A stretch of 64,000 bases of DNA from Dryas octopetala (lineage: Eukaryota; Streptophyta; Magnoliopsida; Rosales; Rosaceae): NCBI GenBank assembly GCA_963921425.1, contig OY992836.1, forward strand, positions 21,679,889 to 21,743,888, written 5' to 3'. Numbering within the stretch: the first letter of the stretch is position 1; each line of letters opens with the position of its first letter. Made by a program: the position numbers and the translations under genes. The notes under the pieces are model-generated. The model saw only the letters and a program-made list of their open reading frames with translations. It did not search any database and was not told the origin of the DNA. Below are positions 1 to 11,380 of the stretch, one piece after another.

Positions 1-12
1 TTCTTTCTTCAG

Positions 13-2294
13 GGGCATCTTAAGACCAGCCCTGAGCATGAAGAACTTGACGTTGCTGAAAGAGGTAATTCTCCCTGATCTTCTCCATATAAGCATGGCA
101 GCTTGGAATTGAATACTTGATTTTTGACTTCATAGTAATTTTAGTATTTCTTGCTTTGTCTTTAGAATGCCCAGAATTGCCTTTCCAATTGCCGAATAGA
201 AACCATTGACAAGGAGGCTGCCCAAAATCTTGTACCCGGCATACATGTACCTTTCAACACCTCCTTTTATATGCCTGAAGCTGTTAATATCCATCCTCAA
301 CGTTATCTCCAGGTCTGAATAATTAAGTCACTGACCTTTTTCTTTTCCCTTATCTTTCTTAAATTAATATGCTTTATATTTAAGTTTGTTAACTGCTTGG
401 TCTCATTTCCAGGCACTCTTCTTAGCATGTCAAAATTTGGTGAAGGAACTTTGTGCTTCTGGCTTCGGAGTAAAAGAGTTGCATTTTCACAAGAATGCTG
501 TTCACAAACTCCTAGATTTAGAAGGTAATCACCCATACCATTGTTTCAGTCTTAAGTAGGCTCATGTTCTGAACTTCCATAGCCCACTCAAATAACTTGT
601 ATGTATGGAATGATCATGTCTTTTCACAAGAATGCTGATCACAAACTCTTAAGACTTAGAAGGTAATCACCCATACCATTGTTTCAGTCTTTAAGTAGGC
701 TCATGTTCTTAACTTCCATAGCCCACTCATATAACTTGTATGTATGGAATGATCCTGCCTCGTGTTCAATCTTGTGTTATAGTTCACTTTGTGAAGTAAA
801 CAAGTAACCTGTAAAATTGAATGGGAACCTTGAGTTAATAGGTCAATATTGATTGCAACAGCATTGTGTGTGTGTGTGTAATTGAGTTGATAGGTCCAGA
901 ATTTCAAATTGGTACCTTCTATTCAAAATTACATGCAACTTCCACCTTTCCAGAATTTTGTAGTTATTTGTAAGGATTTTCTTCACTCTTTCCTAGTGGC
1001 CCCCCATTCATAATGGTGAGCATGTGAGTGAAACTGTATAAGCCATAATGGAGCAAACCATTTTCCTACCCCTGTAACTCTTAACAAGCCCTTAAAGCTT
1101 TCAAATAGACACCATATATTATTTAATGATTTTCATTGATTATGCTAAAATCACCTTTTTCTTGCCGAACATGAAAAAAAATTGAATAAAAATTAGATCT
1201 GAAAACCAAGGTTAGCCACATGAGATTTATTAATTTTTTCTAAATTAATGTATTGAGTCTCCTTCTAACACTAATGAGGTCATTTTACAGTGCATTATTC
1301 AAGTATTCAAATATTCTAAGTGGACTTCAATTTTGTTAGTGCACCTGTCATAAAAGATGCTTTAAAGCACTATTTTTTTCTAAAACTCTCAGACTCTAAC
1401 TTAGTTATTTTAATTTAGTATCTGATTACGTTTTAATGGTTCAATTTCGGACCCATTTATCTTTTAATATTTAGTTAGTATCTGCTTACATTTAATGTTA
1501 GGGGAATACCAGGCAGTAATTGTATGTCTAGGTGCCAAAGCAGACATGCTTCCTGAGCTTTGTGGGAGGCTTCCATTGAGGACGTGCAGAGGTCTAGTTG
1601 CGCATCTGCAGCTTCCTGATGATATAGGGTAAAGTTATTTTACTGCCTTATATTTTATATACCAGCAGGCTTTATATACAAAAGGAGTTAAAAGTAATGA
1701 GGTCGCCTTGGACTGTTAGATTTCATGATTCATCTAACATTACTTGTTTCTTTTCTTTTGGCATCTGAGTGCACCAAATAAATTTTGTCCTATATCGAAG
1801 AAACTTATCTTTATAAAATTCTCTGTTTAAGAGAGGAGTATCCAAGCCTCGGCCCCTCAATATTGTCGGATGCCTGGCTTGCTGTCCAAGGGACTCGCAG
1901 TTTATATATGGGCTCAACATGGGAATGGAAATCTAGGAATTCGTCCCCAAATGTATTTGCAGAAGAAGCCACGGAATCTCTTAAAGAGCTTCTGCCAAAG
2001 GCATGTGCCATTTATCCTGTTCTCAGAGATTGGAAATTTGCTGGTGCTAGGGCTGGGCTGAGGGCAATGCCACCACTCACTCCTCATGGGTCACTTCCCC
2101 TGTTGGGTTGTGTCAATGACATTGTAGGAGAAACCCGAAAGTGCAAATACTGGTTATTTGGTGGGCTTGGTTCAAGGGGATTGTTGTACCATGGTTGGCT
2201 TGGGAAGTTGGTGGCACAAGCTGTGCTTTCATGTAATGAAGAATTAATTCCATATGAATTAACCTCCTGGAAGAAAAAGAAAAAACATAGGTAA
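13..2294 (+). CDS. FAD-dependent oxidoreductase, MnmC C-terminal/DAO-like (5' end outside window)
   Basis: This is the 3' part of a multi-exon gene. Exons read as 13-64, 166-312, 413-524, 1502-1628 and 1832-2294, each with AG/GT borders and compatible phases, ending in TAA. The last exon carries RAGLRAMPPLTPHG and a GLGSRGL stretch near the C-terminus, the FAD-binding signature of the DAO family in the oxidoreductase half of bacterial MnmC, which works on wobble uridines of tRNA. The exon at 1502 has an IVCLGAKAD segment typical of a flavoprotein strand-turn. The N-terminal Rossmann GxGxxG is not in the window. Plant homologues are usually annotated only as FAD-dependent oxidoreductase; a tRNA-modification role is inference. 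The protein ends with a Lys-rich tail. The exon ending at 524 has been partly duplicated into the following intron. Confidence 0.8.
484..757 (+). repeat. Tandem ~137-bp duplication spanning an exon end and its splice donor
   Basis: Bases 484-620 are repeated immediately at about 621-757 with a handful of substitutions and single-base indels. The unit starts inside the exon of the oxidoreductase gene (TTTTCACAAGAATGCTG) and includes the donor AAG/GTAATC and about 90 bp of intron. The second exon copy has an extra base, so its donor is out of phase with the original. Confidence 0.85.
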
Positions 2295-2779
2295 ACTATT
2301 ACCTAGAAAAAAAAAAACAGTAGCTAATAAGTAATTTCTTTATTTTCTTAGCCTTTATTTATCAATGTTGAATTGTAGGCTTCTATTTGAGCTTCTTTTT
2401 ATATTGGGATGATTTTTTTTGAAAATTAGGCCCCCCAATTTAATGTGCCGCTGACTTTTACTATTGGACGGCTGCTGACATTTCGATTGGGTCAAAAGGT
2501 TTCAGCTCAAATAATGAAGTTGGGCCAACAAATCGGCCCAAATGATGATGGGGCTTGAATTTCATAATCCAATTCCATTTAATTTAAGAAATGATGTGAA
2601 CAAATCACCGAAAAGTACAATGTTATTCGTTTTAGCTAGAACTTTGTCGCCTGACTCAGAAAGTCCTTGAAAGTGGGAACAGACAGCAAGTTGTTTGTAA
2701 AGTGAAAAAGAGGGTGGTTTAGGTCTGAAAGGGTCCTAAAAAAGAAATAAATATGATATAGTGGCCCTCCCTTTATGTA

Positions 2780-3215
2780 TTAAAGAGAACGGTTTTTTTA
2801 ACTTGGAAAGATAAACCGTCCTCAATTATTGAAAGACCGTTGTGAACTTTCAAAAATCGACGTTTCTTAACTACAAAAGAAGACGATTTATAAAGAAACC
2901 GTTGTCTATTCTCAACTTGATTGAAGGATGTCATCAATTTCACGACGGTTTTGTATAAAACGTCGTCTTTGAGGCCGAAAAGACGTCACTATTAGAAAGT
3001 CGAATTTCCTTGACTTTTAACGACGGTCTCTATACAAACCGTCATCTTTGTGGGCCATTAGCCAGTAGACGTAATTTTTTGAAATTTCAAGGGTTGAAAG
3101 ACGTCGATTTTAGAACGGTTTTTTTAAAAACCGTTGTTAAATGTAATGTGGATACATTTGCTAAAATTGATGATTTTAAAATAGATGACGCTTACTTTGT
3201 AAACCGTCCTTAAAA
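2780..3215. repeat. Degenerate ACGACGGTTT/AAACCGTCGTC-rich segment, probable DNA-transposon remnant
   Basis: Short variants of AACCGTC, GACGGTTT and their complements recur every 20-50 bp in both orientations. Such arrays are typical of subterminal repeats of plant DNA transposons, CACTA-like for example. No transposase, clear terminal inverted repeat or target duplication is visible, so the family is not assigned. From here to 3,640 I see no convincing gene. Confidence 0.45.
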
Positions 3216-3910
3216 GTGTATTTTAATATTTTCTCCATATCCTAATTGCACAACCGAGGACCGTTTCATTAATGATGAACCTAGATTAAAAAGTTAAAAC
3301 ACAAAAAATTATTTTGGAACAATATATCGACCGAACTTACTCTACCATGGTCGGTTGCATCCACTACTGGGGTAGTTTGTTGGCCCAATTTTCAGTTCAA
3401 CTACTATCATGTCAGATTTTGGCTACTCTGCTTTCTGCAGCAGCATTTTTCGGAGCCATTCTATTATTTGGTTTTGGCGGTCTACATTTTTTTTTTTGGC
3501 CAAGAACACATTTATTGAATTGGTTAGAACAGAACAATCGAAGAAATTCCTTTTTTTATTTTCATGCATTGTTCGAAAAATCCAAACATAGCTTTTAAAA
3601 TAATCGGGTTGACTGAATTATGGAACTTTATTAGTTATCAGTTAAATCTTCATGGATTCTATAAGCAGATTGTCGCTCTCTCACTTCCTCGTGTCCCAAC
3701 AAGTTCATGAAATTCCAATCAGCTACCAGCTTGCATTTTCCATCTGAACTCATGAACTCAAGTGCTGCAGAGAAGTTCCATAACAAAAAAGAAAATTAGT
3801 GGTTTTGTGCAAATTCATCCAAATAAGTATGAATGCAAACAACCACATAAGAAACATGCACATGAACGAAGCTCACAAATGAGGTATATATATGTAGCAC
3901 TTGTGTGTAC

Positions 3911-3911
<1 letters not shown>

Positions 3912-3960
<49 letters not shown>
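3912..3960. repeat. (GA)n microsatellite
   Basis: An uninterrupted run of about 24 GA dinucleotides. The Ser-Leu-rich open frames across it on the minus strand are artefacts of the repeat. Confidence 0.95.
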
Positions 3961-3962
<2 letters not shown>

Positions 3963-5650
3963 ATTTGCCATGCAGAAAAAAGGTTTGCCATGGAAAAAAC
4001 TGCAAAGACAGAAAACACAATAAGTCCTGCTATGGAAAATTGCTAACAAAAGATGTAGAATTATCCCACAAAAAAATGTAGTGCATATAAGGGCATCCAT
4101 GAAGCCACAACCCATACCAAGATAAAGGGCAGGATATAAGCAAAAGATAACATTTTCACTCTTCAAGGAAATGATTATTAGGCAAAAGGGACTCCCTGGA
4201 ATTGATCATTAACAGTAGACCCACCTACCAGCAATAGTAAAATTTTAAGAACAATGATTCTTGACTAACATATTATACCCAAAAACAAGATTCATTACAA
4301 CGGAAGATAGGGCAAAGAGGATGAATAATGAATGCATTATAGAGACAAGAAAAGGAACCTGTGAAAACAAGGTTACACAACTGCCGCATTTCTTGAGAAG
4401 ATCCATCCATATATTAAAATGCGCCTACCCAACTTGAATATTGACTGGTTGATTTCAAGCTCAGTTATATTTTAGAACTGCACAATCATAAACAAGGAAT
4501 ACGAACCATCAATATTCAATAGACAACAGGAAGCTGCACAGAACATGAAGGGCTTTTAAAAGCATTAAGAAAAGGTAAGAGGCAAACTTAACCTTGTGGA
4601 GATTTGATACAATAAGGTTCAATGGATCCTCCGGATCATCAATCAGAAGTGGATCCAAGAAACAACGGTGCATTATAACAGAATCAAACATCATCTAGAT
4701 CTCTGTGTTCTTCAGTCAGTAACTGCCCAGTGCTAGGGTCGCAAGATCCCAACAGCTGAGGCACATAAAGAACTTTCTGATCATCTAAGAGTCTTTGTTG
4801 AATCTTCAGTGGATCCTCCAGAACATCAGCCAAAAGTGGATCCAACCTTATGTGCTCTGAAATAGACCAAATAAGGCAAAATTGACAGAGGTGTAAGATA
4901 ACAAGTGGGGGGAAAAAAACAAATGCATTCAGTTGTAAAAATAATGGAAAAGATGAGAGAGCATAAACAGTTTGGAACTTGGAAGTCCTACTAATATAAT
5001 GAAATAACACCAGTAAAAATGAGAAAACAAACAAGAAAAAGAAATGGGAGGGCAAAAAACAAAAATGAAAGAAAGACTCCTGGTTCTCTTTTTTAAGGGA
5101 TAGGATTGAAGCCAGCTACACAACCCAACAAACAGAAATGTATAAAAAATTAATTATTGAAAAAAGAGAGAGCATGCAATTTAAATAAGGGTCAATCTCA
5201 GTCAGAAAGTGAAAGCTCGACCCAGAAGAAACGAGGAAACCTTAATTACGTGGTGCAATAAAGTTGCAAAGCTGATGTAAGTACCAAAACCTACAAGCAT
5301 CATCTCTAATGTCAGAAATGACTGTACAACAAACCCTGTTTTCTAATTAAGATTATATATCCATTAAAACTTAATATTAATGTACTGAAACATCATGATT
5401 AAAGTTTAAACAGGCAGGCGGGTAGGCTGGTTGCCTTACTACAAACTCCACATGCTCTGAGACTCTACGATTTGTTTATAGCTACGCACTTGATGGATAA
5501 ATAATTATATGTAAATATAAGAAGAAAAATATCATGAAATTACTATAACTAAGCAAAAAATTGAATAAAAAAAAGAACAAATTAAAAAAAGAAAGATGGA
5601 GAACTTACACGAAGCTATCCAGACTGAAATCTGCAAAATCGATTGAAACC

Positions 5651-5727
5651 TGCACGGTTCGCTTATCTGGAAATTGATCGCAAGGTTCGCTTCTCTAGAA
5701 ATCGACCGCACGGTTCATTTCTCTCTA
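5651..5727 (-). repeat. ~28-bp imperfect tandem repeat in a leader-like region
   Basis: On the minus strand the unit AGCGAACCKTGCRRTCRATTTC recurs about two and a half times with the same spacing. It sits upstream of the unidentified minus-strand fragments and may be part of their leader. Confidence 0.5.
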
Positions 5728-6321
5728 GGGTTCCAAGTTTGCTCCTCTAGGGTTCCGGACTGGATGCCCAGAGAGAAGTAAACCGTGCCGATCGACATTG
5801 AAGCCTTGGTAGTCGAGTTTAGGGTTCTTTCGTTTCGGTCGAAATGTTCGGTCTGTTTGGAATCTTTAGATTCGCATTTTACTTCCAAGTCTAGATCTGA
5901 TCTTCTGTTGTGTGGGCTTGGACCTGCTGGACTCACTCAGTCTTTTGTCCTGTCTGGGTTGGTCCTCCTGTTTCTTGTGTTCTATCTTGGGCTTTCGGCC
6001 TTTTCCCAGATGGGCTTATGTTGAATATATCTTTGGGATAAAAGAATGGCCTAATTTATTCACCCAAAAAACAAATGTTATTATGCATGTCATATAAAAA
6101 CATGTCACGAATTTTCAAAAATAAAATTAAAAAAACAAGAGGACACGTACCTCAAACTACATTTTCCAAAGTCCCCCCCCGCCCAGCCAGACGGTGAAAA
6201 AGATATACACATAATAATGCCAAAGCTTCCTCTTGCAAGGGGATCCAACTCATCCTTATCAGTGGTTGCCACCCAGTACAATTTTCTTTCAGACCAAACG
6301 TCCAACCATCTTAATATATAT

Positions 6322-6324
<3 letters not shown>

Positions 6325-6361
<37 letters not shown>
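6325..6361. repeat. (GA)n microsatellite
   Basis: About 18 GA dinucleotides in an otherwise featureless stretch. Between roughly 5,900 and 6,650 I see no supported gene. Confidence 0.95.
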
Positions 6362-6363
<2 letters not shown>

Positions 6364-6652
6364 GAATCATGTTCATCCTCACATTCTCATTTCATGTGTT
6401 CCAAATAAATACTAACATTCATCATTTTTCTCCAAATATTCCTAGCCAGGCACTCATGCCACCAAAGCAGAACAAAATAAAGATGAATCTACAGAGTACC
6501 GACTAATTCAAGCGAAAACTAACTCTAAAGTACACCTTTCCCCAACTAGAGTTCAAAGTACAAAAGGCCTAGAGTTCAAGATACAAAATTATCAAGTTTT
6601 CACTAACTACATACAACTACTACCTTTCACTGTAGAGAGGATGTTGAATTTC

Positions 6653-9600
6653 CTAGCTCAATGTCCATATATAAACTTGGCCTCCACTTGTGGCTCCTGC
6701 TAGCATCCCAACATTGTAAGGGTGAGCATCAAATCTACATGGAATTGCGGAAATGTGCGGGCTCTCTAAAGTGAAAACTGTTTTTCTTTGAACTGGGGAG
6801 ATAACATCTACTCCTCTTTTCATGTTGCCAATGAAGACATATGCATCGTCCCAACCCCATATTGCCCTGTTTACAGTGTTAATAGCTGTCAGAAAGCAAC
6901 CCCTTTTTCATGCTAGCAAAGTCTTAGCATTTGCTATCAACAAAAGTTGTTAGTATACATAATCCAAAACACAATTGCTACAACTTTCCTTTTAGAATGT
7001 ACAGGTTCAAAATCATTGGAAAACTTAAACCCAGGTCCCTCCTAGATAACAGCTCATTATAGAAGGTGAATCCATGAAGGAGATTCAGAATTCAAAGATC
7101 CATTTAGTTTAGACATTCTACTCTTGGCATCAATGTCATGTTATAAGAAAAGGCTATACCTTCATAAGCACTGACATCCTGATGATAAACACTAGCCCAA
7201 GTCATAATAATTGAAAGACTTCTCAGATAATTTATTACATAAAAGCTCAAAAGTTAATGAAGACAAAATTATGATACATCATCAAAGAAGAATTAAACGA
7301 AGAAATACACATCAGCATTTGAAAACTTAGTAAATACCTGAATGAAGAAATCCATCTGCCAGTCTGATTATAATGGGATATCATTGATATGTCCTCAAAG
7401 TTAACTCCACTTGATATACCAACTGTGTTGTCAAAACTACATGAAGAGGTTAGAAAGTTAGTCCCACACTCCCACCACAAGTGAGATGAATTTAAATTCA
7501 TTTCATTAATCACTAGTTTGCATTATGTGAGATGTATTAGGCCGTTAACAAGTTAACAGTATTACTAGCATAACATAGTATTGCAGCTTGGAAGAAGAGA
7601 GAGACGTCTTTATGGACGCGGTAAAGTACACAATAAACCATGACTAATATATGTATTATTATTTAAACATAAAATGATAACTTGAACAAACTCAAATAGT
7701 GCCACCTCATCCATACTATCATTATCCACTAATTCTGTTCAGAAAAGCAAGTTAGTGTTCACAGGACCAAGGAAGTTGATAGTAACTTCAAATCCCAAAC
7801 ATCTCATCACAGAGTTTATATTATATGAGTATAAAAAGAAGTAATGCCATGTTAGGACTCTAAAACAAACAAAAGGCAGCATACACATCAAGCCTACCAA
7901 AGTATCTTATGAAGCATATTCAGCAAGAAAATCAAAATTTTGCAGACTTAAATCATTGTTTAGATTATATTGAAATATGCATGTTGATGACACTGATTTC
8001 AAATATATAACATGCAGTATTTGTTAATACTTAAGCACATGAATGAACCCAAGCTAGCATACATGTTACAGGCAGGAACTAAGACATTGCCTTTGTATTA
8101 ATAACAACACAATGTAGTCACCTTGTTGTCACTAGAGACTTTCCAGAAGGCGAGAAGGAAGCAGAATGCACAGCCCTTTGGTGGCCAACTGTCTTTAAAG
8201 TTTTGCATTTATCTGCATCAATACGTCTCAAATCCCAAATGCAGGCAGTTCCATCTGTTGAACTAGTAGCCATGATGTTAGAGTTTCCCGGGTTAAAGTC
8301 TATGGAATTAATTCTATCATCATGCGGAGTCCATTGGGCTGAGAAGTTTCCTGTTCTCTCATCCCACATGCTAATACCTCCGTGTCCCTCAGCAAAATAT
8401 AAGCACTTTGGATTATTTGATTGTTGAGACAGAGAGTATATAGTCTCATCACTGGAATATATTAGATCAAACACCTCTTTCTCAGCATCCATCAACCGGA
8501 TAATTCCATCATAACAACTGGTAAAGATCTGCACTTTAACTCAACATTCATGTGTTAGATAGAACATCAAAGCTTGAGACATATCTCAAAAACTAGACTA
8601 CATGTGCATATATAACCAGCATAATATTGGTAGTAGCATTTCGGTGAAGCTGCCTCCAGACCATCTAGTCAAGGAAGATGGCTCAACAGGGAAACTAACA
8701 TAACTCCCAAGAAAGCGATACAGATAAACTACCGGATTGCCTGAAGATGGATCCATTACATGCAGTAGAATAGTAGATCATCATTACAAAATCTATTCAT
8801 ATAGAAAACATAAATCATCTTCCAAGGGATAGAAGCCCGTTATCACTGAGATAAAGTGCTATTCACTTTCACATTAGCAAAGTTCCTTCTGCTGAAATCA
8901 AAGTGTTTTGGCCCAAAAGAATAACATAAATTATAATTGGTAGTGTTACTCAAATTCACTTCTAGTGAGAATGGTATTATTGACATAAACCCATGCTGGA
9001 AAATTAGTGTCAACGTCTGGAAAATGGAGTTGCTGCCTTAACATTACCAAACTTATATTACTGAATTTACTGTGTCACCCCTCAAACGTTCAGTGTTATG
9101 AAGAATGTTAATATATGCACAGATATTTAACTGAGAAAATACAGAACTTGAACCCACATTTCGGATGTATATGTATCACTTTATAAGATTGACAATTCGA
9201 ATTGGAAACAAAAAACCTATCTCTTTTAACATTTAAACCAAGTTATCATCAGAATTTTGGGAAATCCTTGGGAAATCTACTACAAGCCAATAGACTAATG
9301 AAGTTAAAAATATTAAAATAACATATACTTTGAAAACCATACAAGAAACATTCAGATCAAAATTACCTTTGACATGCAATGTTGTTGGATCGAAATCCCC
9401 GAAATGGGTCTCGAATGTGGATGATACAAATGAACCCCACTTTCTTCCTCTTCCATAGAATCAATATGCCAAAATCCAAGGTTCCCAAACTTATTCCCGA
9501 CCACAATCATTCTTGAACTAGTACAAGGAAAAAACCTCACATGCATAATCCTCCCCGGCACGACCCGCGCTATATTCTCCGGCTTCAGAGTCAATGACTC

Positions 9601-10284
9601 CAACCTTAAACCTCTCTCAACTTCGTTGTCTTCTTTCTTGATCAAATCACAAGTAATCCCATCAATTCCCTCAGTAAAAGGCTCCAACTTCAAACCACTC
9701 CTAACTTCATTGTCTTCCTTCTTAACCGAACCACAAGTGGCCCCATGAAAGGCACCACAATTCTCGTCTTTGCAACCCAATTGGAGTTTCTTCTCAATAC
9801 CCAATATGGTGTCAATCAAAGCCCTATCCGACATTCCGCTATACGTATCTCTCATACAAAGAGGACCCAACTTGCGAGGCGAAGCCTTTGATGGGCTTGG
9901 AGATTTTGGGGTCCTGACCACGGATTCACTAACATCATTGTCCAGGCCTTTCGCTTCGGGTGGTAATCCTCTTGCACGCAAAGACCGCCTTATAACAATT
10001 GGGGTCTGCGTTTTGGGTTGCTTGTCCGGACTGACTTTGTACGACTTGGTCTCAGCCCTAACATTAAATTCAGAAAATAGAAATTAGGTTTTAAAAGGAA
10101 AATCACTATTTTTATACAGAGAAGGAGACAGAGACAGAGACAGAGAGAGTGAGGACCTTGGGCGTTTGGTTGAGGCAGAAAGTTGGGTGGCAATGGATTG
10201 GAGCTTGAGGGAAGCCATCATTTCGTCGTTTCGGCGAATGTTTTCAAGCCTCTTTCGCTCGTAGTCTGTGAGTCGAGACGCCAT
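6653..10284 (-). CDS. WDR76: WD40 repeat protein, WDR76/CMR1 family
   Basis: Five exons read on the minus strand: 10284-10157, 10057-9367, 8528-8122, 7436-7338 and 6866-6653. All introns are GT-AG, phases match, and the total is 512 aa ending TWTLS-stop. The N-terminus (MASRLTDYERKRLENIRRND) and the motif SCYDGIIRLMDAEKEVFDLIY are hallmarks of the WDR76/CMR1 family. An acidic/basic linker of about 170 residues precedes the propeller, whose blades include SSTDGTACIWDLRRID and GQVYIWTL. In yeast and animals members bind damaged DNA or methylated chromatin and act in the nucleus with replication-stress and ubiquitin machinery; the plant role is inferred. The first ATG is chosen because it starts the conserved N-terminal motif. 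Upstream (10310-10376) is a GA/CT-rich leader. Confidence 0.9.
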
Positions 10285-10304
10285 GGCAGAGTAATGCGAA
10301 GATT

Positions 10305-10376
10305 AGAAGCAGAGAGAGTGATGAGAGAAAGAGAGAGAAAGAGAGAGACAGCGAGCCAGAGAGAGAGAGAGAGAGG
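10305..10376. promoter_or_regulatory. GA/TC-rich 5' leader of the WD40 gene
   Basis: Interrupted (GA)n/(CT)n tracts lie 20-90 bp upstream of the minus-strand start codon. CT-rich leaders near plant transcription starts are common; the exact start site is not visible. Confidence 0.45.
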
Positions 10377-10384
10377 TCTTGGGG

Positions 10385-11380
10385 GGATTGGTGGAGTATA
10401 TGTTGCACAATCGGGGTAGTTATGTCTTTGTCTATTTGGCGGCTGTTGGCGGGAAATGGAACGGGCGGGAATGCAATTTTCTTAAGGACTATCAGGAGAA
10501 ATTTTTGCTTGTTATGCACAAATTATAACGCATGCGTAATACATTATACATGTTATAATTTTGGTGAGTATCAAATACCACATTGGTATATCACGTGTGA
10601 TAGTAATACCACACGTAATAATTTTTTGACTATATGACATTACCTTTGTGTCGATGGTAAACTATTTTTGTTAGAAAAATATGTATCGACAACAATTAAT
10701 GATATGCATTTTACTTTGATCATCGATAAATAAAACTCTTTTTTTTTATTTGACAACAAGGGGTATAAATAATTAAATAGTATGTCTTTTTATACAATAT
10801 GCCCATAACCATATACACGTATTGCATCAAGTATGTGTATATATGTAGTCTAATAACATAAAGTGTTTAGTATTATGCCCTAAATCTATAGCTTGATGAA
10901 TATCTATACTATTATGTCCTTTTTATTTTAAATAAATTGAATACAAAAGAATGCATAGATATATCTAGACAAGGATATATATCCTCTGCGTCACATCCTT
11001 CTTTTTCCGGGGCCATCAGACATTCAGTGATTTTCATCACTCTAGACATGTAAATATATTACACATGTACACAATATGTCTATTACAGCAGATATTTATA
11101 ACTCCTTACATAGTCTTCTTCATCCTATCCCAGGAGTTTTGAGCTTACAGTAAATCAAGTAAATCATTCTTTACTTTCATCTAGTTATTCCAGCATTTGC
11201 ACCTTCATTCTTTACTTTCTGAGTAGATGCTAGATCAATCAAATGCATAAAGAATGTAACTAGATAAGTAGTAAGTTGTAGCATCTCCTTAGTTCTACGT
11301 CTGCATCTTCCTTGATACCCTCCCTGTACATACATTATATGAAACACCCTTTATTGGTCCATCCTTTTAGCAAGTGTGTT
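10385..11380. other. AT-rich intergenic region, nothing recognised
   Basis: This lies between the WD40 gene promoter and the 3' end of the proton-pump gene. It has no sustained coding signal and no clear repeat. The right end is presumably 3' UTR of the pump. Confidence 0.5.

Larger units (their letters stand above)
3616..5900 (-). pseudogene. Unidentified minus-strand locus with coding-like fragments, possibly decayed
   Basis: Three coding-like patches lie on the minus strand. At 4856-4684 an acceptor (TATTTCAG) opens a frame reading RLDPLLADVLEDPLKIQQ. At about 4680-4590 a frame reads LDPLLIDDPEDPL and ends at a GTTAAG donor, so it repeats the LDPLL-DPL motif. At 3764-3616 an acceptor opens a frame reading LEFMSSDGKCKLVADWNF and ending DLTDN-stop. 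The phases do not join cleanly: the first patch runs into a TGA, and the last needs a different incoming phase. I do not recognise the family. A leader-like region at about 5600-5800 has short imperfect repeats. It could be a real gene with exons I missed, or a pseudogene. Confidence 0.3.

Noticed and set aside
3314..3598. 94-codon plus-strand frame with a hydrophobic middle
   Set aside because: No start context, splice sites or family resemblance; AT-rich chance frame next to repeat DNA.
3796..4166. Ser-Leu repeat proteins on the minus strand
   Set aside because: They are the (GA)n microsatellite read in three frames.
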